From the NCBI RefSeq assembly GCF_000226115.1, contig NC_016458.1:8661501-8725500 (forward strand): 64,000 nt of DNA, read 5' to 3'. The stretch is from Thermothielavioides terrestris NRRL 8126. Its lineage: Eukaryota; Ascomycota; Sordariomycetes; Sordariales; Chaetomiaceae. Position 1 is the stretch's first letter. Each line of letters opens with the position of its first letter. A program made the position numbers and the translations under genes. The notes under the pieces are model-generated. The model made no database searches. It was not told the origin of the DNA and saw nothing but the letters and a program-made list of their open reading frames with translations. Below, piece after piece: positions 21,187 to 32,032 of this stretch.

Positions 21187-24092
21187 ATGGATTCGGGTCG
21201 GCGCGTCCACCAGGACGCTCACCAGGACTTTCATCATCACCATCATCAGCATCATCTACGCAGCTTCGACGGCCTCCCACTCCCGGAGGTTTTGCGAGTC
21301 GAAGAAGAGGCGCCATCGCCTCCCTACACCACGCCCCGCAGCCACGACAGCCCCGGTGCTCAGTCTGAGCTCTCGCCGCTAAGGCGGCAGGGGACGCCGG
21401 GTGCGTCCGCCACCGGCGGCAACAGCAGGGGCTCTGGAAGTGGAAGCAGCCTGAAGCCGAGGCGCGTCCGCACGGGGTGCCTAACCTGCCGCGAACGCCA
21501 CCTCAAGTGCGACGAGGGCGTCCCCGAGTGTAACAACTGCCGCAAGAGCAGCCGCGAGTGCCGCCGCGGCATCCGCCTGAACTTCATCGACATCCAGGTC
21601 AAGGCGCCGCCACGTGTGGCACCGTCGGCAGAGTGGTCTGGTAATGCTTTATGCTTTCTCCTGCGTCTGATGGGCCCGGCCCGATGATGGTTACCGTTTC
21701 GAGACGTGCTGATGCCGCTTCCTCCTAGTTCAAATTATCGATGAGTCGCGGTCTATCGCTTCAGAGTACAAGGGAGGACTTGGCTGCTATCTCAACGTCG
21801 CCCCGTCGCCGTCCGAAGCTGATCCGAGCGCGTCCCATGCTGCCGCCGGCTTCTTGCCCGGCATCACCAGCAGGAGTAGTGAGCCGCAAGGGGCGCCCAA
21901 CCTGGATCATCCGAGCGACGTCGGGCAGCCGCCGCCCGTCGATGGAGTCATCAGTTCTGCCGACAAAAGCCGGCCAACCCGGGGAAGTGTTGGCAGCCCA
22001 CTCAACCCACTCAACGCACCGTCCTTGACCGCTCCCCCTGCGCCAAGCCCGAGGCCGCAGTCGAGTCTCTCCGGATTTCAGGGAGACGCGTTCGTGTATG
22101 CTTCGCTGCCGGGCCACGACGCGGTCGGGGCCGAAACGCATACGCAGAGTAGCAAGAACCCGGGCTGGCCAACTGACAACCCACCACCAGTACCAGCACC
22201 GTCACCACCACCGCTACCACGCCCGCCAGCACATGACCTGCGCCCTGCTCACCCAGCTGAGACACCTACTGGGCTGATGACGCCGTCAAGCGAGAACACG
22301 ACGGGAGAACGAGACTATCTGAGCTCGGACGAGGAGATCTACTTCATGCAAACCTTTGTCGACGAGGTGGCCGTCTGGATGGACGCGCTGGACAGGGACA
22401 AGCACTTCGCCACCGCGGTGCCATACATGGCCCTCAAGCTGCCCATGCTGCTCCACGCCATGCTGGCATGCGGCGCCAAACACCTGACGCTGGTAGGCGC
22501 TCACGACGGCGAGAAGGCAGACTACTACTACGGGATGGCCGCCGCCCAGCTCGCGCGCTGCCAGCAGGACCGGGACCGCGACGCCGCCGGGTGCGCCGTC
22601 ACGGCCGTCGTCCTGAACGCGTACGAGGTCATGGGCGGCAACTCCACCCAGCGCATGGGCGGCCACATCGCCGCCACGCGCGCCCTGATCCGCGAGTGCG
22701 GCTGGGACGCGTCCTCGACCGGTCTCGGCGCCGCCTGCTTCTGGGTGAACGTCGGCATGGAGGTGCTGAGCTGCCTCTCGTCCGGCTGGCCGACCGCCTG
22801 GGACCCCGATCAGTGGGGGCTGGACCTGGAGTTCGCCGCCCAGGGCGCGGCCAGCAGCCCGAGCGGCAGCCGCAGCGTGGCCGGCAGCGATGACCTCTGG
22901 AGCATCCGGGTGGAACACCAGGGCGGAGGCGGCGGCGGCGGCGGCGGCGGCAGAAGCAGCAGCACCGGCAGCACCGGCGGCCGCCACCACGCCGCCGTGG
23001 GCGAGAGCAGCCCGGACTTCGGCGACGAGGAGCTCTGGGTGCACCGCATCTTGTACATCCTGGCCAAGGTGGCCAACTTCCGCGCCAGCACGCCGCGCTT
23101 CCAGGAGCCGTCGCCGCACGACGAGCAGGTCCGCCTGCAGAACCGCTTCACCGAGTGGCGCCGTCTGCAGGGCATGTGCAGCGCCTGGAACCTGCACTGC
23201 CCCCGGTCGATGCGGCCGTACGGCTACTCGCCGGGGCCGTCGCCCAAGTCTCTGTTCCCCAACGTGTGGTGAGTACCTACTACTACCTCCCTGCCTCCCT
23301 GATTCACGAAAACAGAAAAGGGAAAGAGAAGAAAAAGCATGTCCCCCTGACCATGTTCATACCTACTCCCAAAGGCTCATCCCCCCCGCCGCCAAGCTAG
23401 GCCGCATCTTCTACCACACAGCCATGTGCCTGCTCGCACAAACCGACCCGCTCAACCACCACCACGACGACCACCACTTGCGCAGCAGCAGCAGCAGCAG
23501 CATCAACCTCAGCAGCTGCTGCGGCAGCTGCAGCGAGAACCGCGCCTCCCAACTCCACCACGCCCGCCACGTATGCGGCATCGTCGCGCACCTGCACTAC
23601 AACCACTCCTCCTACTCCCACCACCTCCACGCGCGCCCCGGCAACGGCGGCAGCAGCGGCGGAGGCGGTGGCGTCAGCGTCAGCATCGGCATCGGCGGCG
23701 GAAGCGACCGCAGCGTGCTCCCAGCGGCGCTACAAAGCCTGGCCGTGGCCGGCGCCGCGCTGGCCGACCGCCGCGAGCGGGCCGAGGTGCTTTGCATGCT
23801 GGCGCGCGTGCGCGGCGGGACGGGCTGGGGGGCTGTGGGTGGGTTGGTGGAGGGGGGGTTGAGGGCTGCGTGGGGGTGGGAACAAGCGGTAGTGGAGGCG
23901 GAGGAGGCGGAGGCGGAGGTGGTGGAGGATGGGAAGCGTATGGGGATAGGGATGGGGATGGGTCGCGCGGTGTTGGCGCCGCTGGCTGTGGGCGCTGGTG
24001 GTGGTGGTTGGCAGGGGGAGCAGGGGGAGAAGGAGAAGGAGGGGGAAGGGGGGGCACGGGGACGGGGGAGGGCGGCGAGGGGTTGGGGATGA
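21187..24092 (+). CDS. Zn2Cys6 transcription factor with Fungal_trans_2-like domain
   Basis: Fungal binuclear-zinc transcription regulator acting in the nucleus; target genes unknown. Exons 21187..21640, 21729..23268 and 23375..24092 join in frame to 903 residues (introns GTAATG...CCTAG and GTGAGT...AAAG). The zinc cluster uses Cys 98, 101, 108, 115, 118 and 125 (CX2CX6CX6CX2CX6C), preceded by basic KPRRVRTG. The regulatory domain begins at [20 protein letters not shown] and includes [20 protein letters not shown], as in the Fungal_trans_2 group. Low-complexity tracts are prominent: poly-His near the N-terminus, poly-Gly in the middle, and a Gly/Glu-rich C-terminal 80 residues. The stop at 24092 lies in low-complexity DNA, so the exact C-terminus is less certain. 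Confidence 0.88.
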
Positions 24093-24772
24093 GGCTCGGT
24101 GAGTGTGGTGTCGAGATTGGCGTCTCCGATCTCCCGACAGCATACCAGCGCTGGTCTGGTCGCCGTCCCTCTCTGCCGCAGGGCTTTTCAACCCGTCCAG
24201 GCCGACACCCCGACGACACCATTTGTCGTCGTTGCCCATACCCTCAGTCAGCCTCCCAAGAGTCGTCTATCTACCGGCAAACAAAGGCTGGTATAAAAGC
24301 CAGGACGCAACGGAGCAAGAAAGATATCTCAGCGACCGCAGTGTGATGCTCACCGAGGGACGCCACGACACAACGGTTGTGGAACACGACTGTTGCATCA
24401 GGAGAGACAGAACCCCTGAACCCCCACAAGTCGAAGACGGTCACTCACACTCAACCGAGCACGAGCACGGCCATGCGACCGAGACACAGCCGCATGGCGG
24501 CAACGAGTTCGCCAGTTCTTGCCCTGTCCGGTGCTGACACAAAACTCGACGTTGTTTACCCCCATCCGAGAGGATGCAACTCGAGCATCCCCAACTGTTA
24601 CAACAAACTACAATATATGCATACCTGTACTTGAGTACCAACAGTCTAGCCTGCTCCGTACGCCCGGCCTGGTATTTTTGAAACCCCCTTTCTATGCAAG
24701 ACGGCAAATGCACGCAAAACCTCCCTCCTTAGAATGACGACGACCCCTCCACCAGCACAAAAACAAACCCGC
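24093..24772. other. Convergent 3' region
   Basis: 3' flanks of the regulator and the acyltransferase. No supported gene. Confidence 0.55.
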
Positions 24773-27505
24773 TCACAGATGCGCCCTGCCCTCCAACCGC
24801 CTCCGCCTCTTCTGCTCGCCCACGCTCCGAGACAGGCTCTTCTCATCCTCGCTACTCAGCCTCACCGGCGCGGCCACTTTGCCCTTCCCCTTCCCTTTCC
24901 CCTTCCCCTTGCCCGCAGCCTCCTCGTCCGCGCGGACGGCGTCCTCGAACAGCTTGCGGCCCAGCTGGTCGGTCAGGCCGACGACGCGGGTGCTGACGGT
25001 GGCGCCGTCGCGCCTGTTCTTGCCCTCGCGCCGGCTGGCCGCGATCTTCTCGGTGAAGTCCCACAGGCGGCCGGACGCGCGCAGCCGGCCGGTCTCCGGG
25101 TCGCGGCCGGGCCGCCACTCGGGCGCGATGCGCAGCCGCGGCGGGATGCGCGCGTCCCGCGACTTGACCACCTGGATGATGCCCTCCTCCTCGAAGCGCT
25201 GGTACGAGTTCTTGAGCGTCTCCTTGTTGACCGCCTCGAAGTAGGAGAGGTCGCCTTGGTGGTAGAGCGTTTTGCCGAGCTGCGGAGGGCGCGGTCGTTA
25301 GTGAGTGGCTTGAGGGGTCAGGAGAGAGGAGAGAGATGGAAGGGCAAACATACCAACTGCGCGCTCTCCTGCGCTTTGGATACTTGAATCCAGATGTCGC
25401 CGTTGCGGCCCGGCGGCGGCGACAGGCCCATGAGAGACACCGCCGCCAGCCAGCTGGCTTCGATGAACGGCCAGATCAGGAAGCAGTAGAAGTCGTAGTT
25501 TTCTCGCCCGGCGGCCCGTTCCGCGTCCGAGAGGCCGACTTTGGTGATGTGCCCCTCCTCGTCGCGCTCGATAAAGATGACGTTGTCTGCCTCCAATCCG
25601 AGGACTGTCCGCTCGAGGTTCGCCGCCAGCCCTTCGCCCGAATAGATAAACTCGCCGCGGAAGAGGGAGGAGAGGAACAGCACTTGGTCGTACAGCTCTT
25701 GGTACGGAATATCCTGGATCGGCGGTCCACCGCCCTGCTTGACCCGTGTGTAGAGCGCCGCCGCGACGAGCGCTTCGGAGATAAATAGGTGGATCGTCAT
25801 GTTCCGGTAGAACGACAGCTGAAAGCGGTCGACGGCGTAGTATGTCGGCTCGGCGAGGCCCTCGACGACGCCGACGAGATCCTTGCCGAGCACTTCCAGG
25901 CCGCGCTCGATCACGTCCGGGAGGGGGGCGTTGCCGAAATGCGCGACCCGTCCTCCCTTGGCCCGTATCCTATTCGTGAGCCACTCGACGCGGCGGATCA
26001 ACTCGGCCCTCCCGACGCCACGTCCGCGCAGCGTCAGGAGGACGGTGCCGATCAGCGCCGTGGGCATGACGACCGACACGGCGTTGATATCCGCCAGTAC
26101 CTTGTAACCCAGCGTCCGGAGCAGCTTCTGCCGTACCACTTGGTTTTTCATGTCTTTCCAGTCGATCTCAACCGTCGACGGTGCCTTGGACAAGCGAGAT
26201 AGCTGCTCGTTGACGAAGCCCCTCAGGCTCCACGGCTCATGGAACCGCACGTCTACCCTTCCCAGCTTGAGCGAGAGCACACTAGACCCGCCCGTGAGGA
26301 AGTCCGCCAGGTTCTCTTTTTTCTTCGGTACGCCGAGCAACTCGGTCACGTAGCCCTCGGTTTCGATGACCTTGTCGTATTGTGTGCTGACGGGACAGAC
26401 GATAACGTCCTCGACACGCCCAGACAGGAGGCTGTCGAGCACAAAACTTAGGATGCCAAACTTTGGCGGGAGCAGCTTTCCGGTCCGAGACCGGCCTCCT
26501 TCGATGAAGCATTCCAAGTTGTAGCCGCCCTGCAGCAGGACATCGATGTATGTCTGAACCAGCGTCGAGTAGAGCTGGTCGTCTCCGAAAGATCTTCGGA
26601 TGTACATGGCCCCTTGCACAACGAAGTAAGCGATCGCACCACAGCGACAGCGGGAGGGACAGAAGGTGCTTGCTTACCAGCGTGTTGCAGAAAACTCCCA
26701 ACCAGAGGGAAATTCAGGTTGTCACCGGCAACGACGATCGGCAATGCAAGGCCCAGCCGGTAGCAGAGAAGCTGCAGCGAGAGATAATCGACGTGTGACC
26801 GGTGGCAGGGCAAGAAGATGATGCTCTGCTTCCTCCTCGCCGCCTCCTCGGCCACTCTCCGCAGCCGCAGCACCTCCTCGCTAGACACGTGGATCCCCTG
26901 GTGGTACGCCCTGAGCAGCAGCTGGGTCACCAAGTAATAGGCGCTCCTGATGAACGCCTTGCTCTCAAACTTGCAGATCATGTTGTCCGTCAGCTTCTCT
27001 GCCACCTCCTGCAGGCCCTGGACCAGCACGGCCCGCCGGTGGGCCCGCTTCGCCGCGAAGTCCTTGTCGTTCTTGTTCAGCAGGCCGTCCTTCTCCTCGA
27101 CGGCGATGCGCATGTCGGCAAGCTGCGCGATCTTGGCCTGCAGCAGCGTCGCCGACATGATCTGGGACTTGATGTGGTCCGAGAAGCCCGAGTAGAAGAT
27201 GGGCTGGCCGATGACATCGTCGTAGGCGCGCCAGCCGGTGCCGGAGACGTAGAGCGAGACCTCGCGCAGGAAGCTGGGACGACGGACGCGTCAGTCGTGC
27301 GGTCAAAGAGCAGGACATGAAGGGGGTTGGGGTTGTGTGCGCACCGCAATGGCTCGGACCGGAACCGCGCCATGTTCTTCATGAGCGCCTCCTCCTTGCC
27401 CTCGCCGGTGAGCGCCGGCTCGACGAAACCGCTGGGCTGGAGCGTGATGCGGTCGCCCAGGATGCGCAAGTCGGGCGCCGAGTCACGCCCGTTTTCCCGG
27501 GCCAT
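24773..27505 (-). CDS. Glycerol-3-phosphate/dihydroxyacetone-phosphate acyltransferase family protein
   Basis: Membrane-associated acyltransferase of the PlsB/GPAT-DHAPAT type, transferring an acyl chain to glycerol-3-phosphate or DHAP in lipid synthesis; the acceptor is inferred. Exons 27505..27345, 27273..26678, 26612..25354 and 25279..24773 join in frame to 840 residues. Donors are GTGCGC, GTAAGC and GTATGT. The catalytic HX4D motif is at residues 211-216 (PCHRSHVDYL). The phosphate-binding block FIEGGRSRTGKLLPPKFG and the VCPVSTQYDKVIE block follow. No clear secretion signal is seen. The C-terminus is a basic tail with a repeated Lys-Gly run (GKGKGKGKGK) coded by a simple CCTTCC repeat. 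The C-terminal HL is not a peroxisomal PTS1. Confidence 0.9.
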
Positions 27506-27982
27506 CGTGCGTTGGAAGTTTGCCGGTCGTGAGAAGAATGGGGATGTAGTATGTAGTTAAGGTTACCTCGGGAAGGCCCTTCTTCCTATCTTGATGGATG
27601 GATGGGTTTGGGAAAAAAAAGCGTGGAAATCGCCCCATCAACCGCTAATGTTAGTGTATTCCGTAGTCGCAGCACTTGATGCAAGCTCCGAATCGGAAGG
27701 AAGCTGCACATGCCGCTGATATCCTCTCATTCCCAGACAACACTGCACTTCACTACCTACTGGCTAATGCATGTCCAGGGGGGGCGCGTTGCAGCGTGAC
27801 AGGGTCCTGGCAAGAGGCCCACGGGGTTGGCGGGGCTGTCAAGCCGAGGTTAAGCCTGATACGGGTTAGCGTCGGGACTCAAAAGTTCATAACATCGAAA
27901 ACATCCGGGTCCGATGTGACCAGTTCCGTCTTCAAAACACCGACTGCCGGATTCTAAACCGAGCCGTCGTCCACCCGCCGGA
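27506..27982. other. Divergent promoter
   Basis: About 480 bases between the acyltransferase and POP4 starts. No gene seen. Confidence 0.55.
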
Positions 27983-28720
27983 ATGGACACCAGACCGAAA
28001 AAAGACCAGCCCATTGCCGCCGTGCTCCTCTCGCGCGCCCACGACCCCGACGAAGCCAGCCGGATCTTCACCGAGAAGGTCCAGCAGCGCCCGCTGTTCC
28101 TGGCCCCGTCCTCCCCGCCGCCCTCGGACGCGCGCGCCGCCCGCCGCCGCGCCCAGGAAAAGAAGAAGCAGCAGCGCAAGAAGGCGCTCAAGCCCAAGCC
28201 GCTCTCCGCGGCGCAGCGCCGCCGCCTCGGCCTCTACGACGTGCCGCGCTCGACGCAGCGCTACGCCCTCTTCGAGCCGCTGCACCGGCTCTGGCTCGGC
28301 TACGTGCGCGAGGTGCTCGGCGCCGAGGTCTACACGGGCGGCGAGGGCGCCGCGGCCAAGCTGGCCAGCGCGGACTTCCATGGCGCCGGGGTCGAGGTCG
28401 TGCGCAGCGGGTGTGTCAGCCGCGTGGGGATCAAGGGGATCGTGGTGAAGGACAGCAAGTTCGCGTTTGAGATCATCACGAAGAAGAACCGGCTGAAGTT
28501 GGTGCCCAAGGAGGGGACCGTGTTTCGGTTTGAGGTGCCCGTACCGGTGCCAAAGGCGCCAGCGCCCGCGGCAGATGCGGAGGGCGAGGAGGGACAGGCG
28601 GGCGCGAAAGAGGAGCAGATGTCCAGCTTTGTGTTCGAGATCCACGGCGAGCAGTTCCAGTACCGATCAGCAGATCGCGCGTCGAGAAAGTTTCGGTCGC
28701 ACTTCTCCAAGAAGTTGTGA
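27983..28720 (+). CDS. POP4: RNase P/MRP protein subunit POP4 (Rpp29)
   Basis: Subunit of nuclear RNase P and RNase MRP, which process pre-tRNA 5' ends and pre-rRNA. A single exon codes for 245 residues. After a basic region (RRRAQEKKKQQRKKALKPK) comes the Rpp29 Sm-like barrel: YALFEPLHRLWLGYVREVLG, then DFHGAGVEVVRSGCVSRVG, then IKGIVVKDSKFAFEIITKKN, then LVPKEGTVFRFEV. A Pro/Ala/Glu-rich insert of about 30 residues splits the last strands (SSFVFEIHGEQFQYRS). The basic C-terminus ends FSKKL. It is divergent from the acyltransferase. Confidence 0.93.
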   Translation: MDTRPKKDQPIAAVLLSRAHDPDEASRIFTEKVQQRPLFLAPSSPPPSDARAARRRAQEKKKQQRKKALKPKPLSAAQRRRLGLYDVPRSTQRYALFEPLHRLWLGYVREVLGAEVYTGGEGAAAKLASADFHGAGVEVVRSGCVSRVGIKGIVVKDSKFAFEIITKKNRLKLVPKEGTVFRFEVPVPVPKAPAPAADAEGEEGQAGAKEEQMSSFVFEIHGEQFQYRSADRASRKFRSHFSKKL

Positions 28721-29439
28721 GGGCACTTTCAGGCGCGGGCTATTTTTCACTAAGGCTGGCGATACCGCGGATGGATCGACGTGCCCTTCATCTCTTCGCC
28801 GCCATAGCTGTACCCAAAGGGGGTACTGCGACTCATGAGGGTAGGCACTGTTTTGTCTTCGACGGTGTCACTCGCTCATCTTCAGCGCAGTGCGTCTCTC
28901 TACGGTCTCGCCAACGAGGCATCCTTGGCCGACCCCTGCAAAGGACGCAGCGCTAGGTCTGACGGCATTGCCGTTGGGCTATAGAAGCTGTGGCACGGCT
29001 CGTAGCCCCTTGGGGCATAGACGATGCAACTGAGGGCTTGCTCCCGCCAGGAGTCTTAGATGGAGGGCTCCTCCCAAGCTGCCTCCGACGACGATTGGAG
29101 GCGCAAGTAGTTACGTTGGATGCGGCTGAGCTATTGGTGATGGCGACTGTCGAGCGCCGAGCGCCCTCCGAGCTCCAACTTTATGATTGTCCGCGGATCT
29201 TTGCCTAGCTGGCAGGCCCCGAACCGACTTCGAACAGCCCACATACTGGAATTCTGGGAGGCATCGGTGCGCTATTAGGATGGCAGATCAAACAAGCTGG
29301 TTGCAGTGATCGTGGACCGTTGAGTGGTCGGGAATGTCGTGGAAGGAGCAAAATAAAAATTGGGAAGGAGGACTTGAGGATATGGAAGGAGGGCTCGAGG
29401 TCATCACTCAACCCCAGCCGGATGAGTTGCCAGCCAAAA
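28721..29439. other. Non-coding stretch
   Basis: 3' flank of POP4 and flank of tRNA-Arg. No gene seen. Confidence 0.5.
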
Positions 29440-29543
29440 CGATCCGCCCAGGGATCGAACCTGGAGCCTCCTGATTGCGCTACACTCCGACTGCTTCGGA
29501 GTGATGGTCGTAGTCAGACGCGCTACCATTACGCCAGCGGACC
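29440..29543 (-). tRNA. tRNA-Arg (anticodon ACG) with intron
   Basis: The 104-base gene folds as a tRNA. The acceptor GGTCCGC pairs with GCGGATC (one G-T). The D arm is GCGTAATGGTAGCGC, the anticodon stem is TCTGA/TCAGG and the T arm is CCAGG-TTCGATC-CCTGG. T33 is followed by ACG (29511-29509). A 32-base intron (29507..29476) lies after position 37, the canonical place. The mature tRNA is 72 bases before CCA. Confidence 0.85.
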
Positions 29544-30165
29544 TCGCTGGTGTGGAGGGTTGGGGGAGTTCGATGAAGAATTTACCGAGCGGTTGTGGGA
29601 ACTGCTGCGGAGCCGTGGGGAAGGTACAGGCCCCTTCGTTGCCGGGACGAACCAGGACCTCCTACGATGTAACTTGCACAGTAGGTGCTTCCATGGACGG
29701 TGAACATGAAGCTGTCTTCAAAGTTGGGGTGCGGAATAGTCAGAGCCGAGGCCAGCTGAGCCTGGCACGAAGGAAGGCACGAAGCGAGCACCGCATATCG
29801 GTACCCACCCCGACCTACCTGCTATGTTGAGTCTATCAGGAACCCAAGTGCGGCGGCTTTGGAAAAGACCAACCGCAAGTTAGAGTTCATCGGGGGTGGG
29901 TGGAAGGGGAGGGGAGGTTTCAGGAGATTATTTACATCCGCCCTGTCCGAGACCATCCGGTTCTTGCCACTGGTCCTGTAAGCATAAACACAAAATAAAG
30001 TCTATGGATATCCTGGACTCAACACGCCGAAGCGCAGATGCTGAACTGCGCCCCAGCGAACAATGGCAGGTCTATAACCTCGCTAAAGTGCCACTAAAGC
30101 CAACCAAGTCCCCTGACGCCAGACGATGCAGCAGAAAATGAGATAGCGGATCGCAGAAAAAGGCT
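29544..30165. other. Non-coding stretch
   Basis: Between tRNA-Arg and the 3' end of PAN6. No gene seen. Confidence 0.5.
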
Positions 30166-31419
30166 TCAAGACCTGCTGGGCGGCAGGATGATGTTGTCAA
30201 TCAGCCTGACGGCCGGCCCTCCGCTGTGGCCCAGATCCTCTCCCGGCTGCGCGGCCTCAACGGGGAGCATCTTCACCGCGCCGCTCAGGATGCCTCCCTT
30301 GGCGGGGTCCACAGCCGGCAGTTCCTCCATCGTGTCGGGATCGGCAAGCGAGACGTAGTCGACCCCGAAAAGCACCCGCTCCTCCGCGCTCAGCGCCGCC
30401 TGCTCCGCCAGCACCTGGTTCAGCAAACCGTGGGCCGCGCCCAGGATCTCGGCACGGTCCGTCGCGCCGCGCGCGTACGCCGCCTCGGCGGCCTGCAGCG
30501 CCCTGTACAGCACGGTGGCGACGCGCCGCCTCCTGGTGCCGAGGTACACATTCCTAGAGCTCAGGGCGAGCCCGTCCTCGGCCCGGGCGGTCGGCTCGAC
30601 GACGACCTCGATGGGCAGCATGAAGTCCCTCACCAGCGTCTTGATCACCACGGTCTGCTGCACGTCCTTCTGGCCGAAGTAGACCCGCTCCGGCTGCACG
30701 ATGTTGAACAGCTTCATGCACACGGTGGCGACGCCGCGGAAGAAGGTCGGGCGCGACCGGCCCTCGAGCAGCTCGGCGAGCGGCGTGATGGTGACGAAGC
30801 TGCCCTTGCTGTCGACCTCCTGGCCGGGGAAGCCGGCCGGGTACATCTCGCTGGTGGACGGCGCGAAGACGGCGCTGATGCGGCCCAGGTTGTGCCCGTC
30901 GTCGGCCAGCTCGCGGTCGAGCCGCACCAGCGCGGCCGCGTCGGCGTCCCAGGTGACCGGGTACGAGGCCAGGTCCTCGCGCACGCCGAACTGCGCCGGG
31001 TTGACGTACAGCGAGACGACGACGTGGTGGTTCGCGCGCGCGGCCGCGCGGATCAGCGACAGGTGGCCCTCGTGCAGCGCGCCCATGGTCGGCACGAGCG
31101 CCACGCTGCGCTGGTCGAGCAGGAGCGGGCGGCGCCAGCGGCGGACGGACTCGACCGTGCGGAGTACGCGGATCGACGAGCCTGGGAGCTTCTCGAGGGC
31201 CGCCGGGCCCGTTGCGCCCGAGGAGCAGCGGGACGCCATTGTGCGGGAGAGGGACGGGCACCGTAGCTGGGGCTGTGTCTGGAGACCGCTGCGGTTGTGG
31301 TGCGGTCGAGGGCGGGAAGCCGGGAGGAATCCGAAGACGGATGTTGGAGGAGCACGCGAGCAGGTCAAGGCAATGGCGGGGCGGGCGGCCTGCCGGAGGA
31401 GGGGCTGTGTCAGCTGCAT
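30166..31419 (-). CDS. PAN6: Pantothenate synthetase
   Basis: ATP-dependent ligation of pantoate and beta-alanine to pantothenate (vitamin B5, coenzyme A precursor). One exon, 417 residues from ATG 31419. The nucleotide-binding block VPTMGALHEGHLSLIR is at residues 109-124. It is followed by VVSLYVNPAQFG, TFFRGVATVCMKLFNIVQPE, YFGQKDVQQTVVIKTLVRDF and the SSRNVYL motif, so catalytic elements are complete. Residues 1-60 are Arg/Ala/Ser/Pro-rich with no acidic residue, like a mitochondrial presequence. An internal ATG at 31239 would give a 357-residue form lacking it. Context at 31419 is poor (C at -3) and at 31239 strong (A at -3, G at +4), so both forms may be made. Confidence 0.92.
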   Translation of the reverse strand: MQLTQPLLRQAARPAIALTCSRAPPTSVFGFLPASRPRPHHNRSGLQTQPQLRCPSLSRTMASRCSSGATGPAALEKLPGSSIRVLRTVESVRRWRRPLLLDQRSVALVPTMGALHEGHLSLIRAAARANHHVVVSLYVNPAQFGVREDLASYPVTWDADAAALVRLDRELADDGHNLGRISAVFAPSTSEMYPAGFPGQEVDSKGSFVTITPLAELLEGRSRPTFFRGVATVCMKLFNIVQPERVYFGQKDVQQTVVIKTLVRDFMLPIEVVVEPTARAEDGLALSSRNVYLGTRRRRVATVLYRALQAAEAAYARGATDRAEILGAAHGLLNQVLAEQAALSAEERVLFGVDYVSLADPDTMEELPAVDPAKGGILSGAVKMLPVEAAQPGEDLGHSGGPAVRLIDNIILPPSRS

Positions 31420-32032
31420 CGGGCCGCCGGACTGTGGGCGGTTGCGTGACGGCACCGTAAAAATGCCTGAAACGGATGCGAGCAAGATCCGGGCACAAGA
31501 TGGGAAGGCATGGCCACGGCTGCTGGACGCAATTGGTGCTGATTTTATAGCAGGCGCATCCTGTGATGGTTTCTGCGGCGGAGTTTTGAGGACGGGATCC
31601 GGGGTTCGGTCCGAGGTAGTGGGGCTGCTCCTGTGCATGCAGCCGAGCTGCAGCAGGGGTCCAGGGGCCAGGAACTGCTGTTTGTGCTCTGTGGTGTAAG
31701 TTACCACGGTCATGTCACCGCAAGTGAACTGAATTACAACGTCATTTCAGTGTCTCATTCTTCCCTTGGTCTTCCCAACCTGCCGTTTCAAGGCACGAAG
31801 GGGCGTCAGGAGTACGGATACAAGTGCTCGATGACTCCTGTGGACAAGCCATTTCCTACTGTCCGTATATTCCGTACTATCTGAGAGAACCACAATCTTC
31901 CAGCCCTGCGGAGTGCGTTTTTCCTAATCTGCTAATGATGTTCACGACCTGCGCGACACCACCACCACCAGCCTCACTTCGCCACCAGCCCCTGAACGCC
32001 CCTGAATATCGTGACCGCCGCTGAATCACCCC
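31420..32032. other. PAN6 upstream region
   Basis: About 610 bases: PAN6 5' region and carboxypeptidase 3' flank. The PAN6 frame extends upstream to about 31713 without family sequence. Confidence 0.5.
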
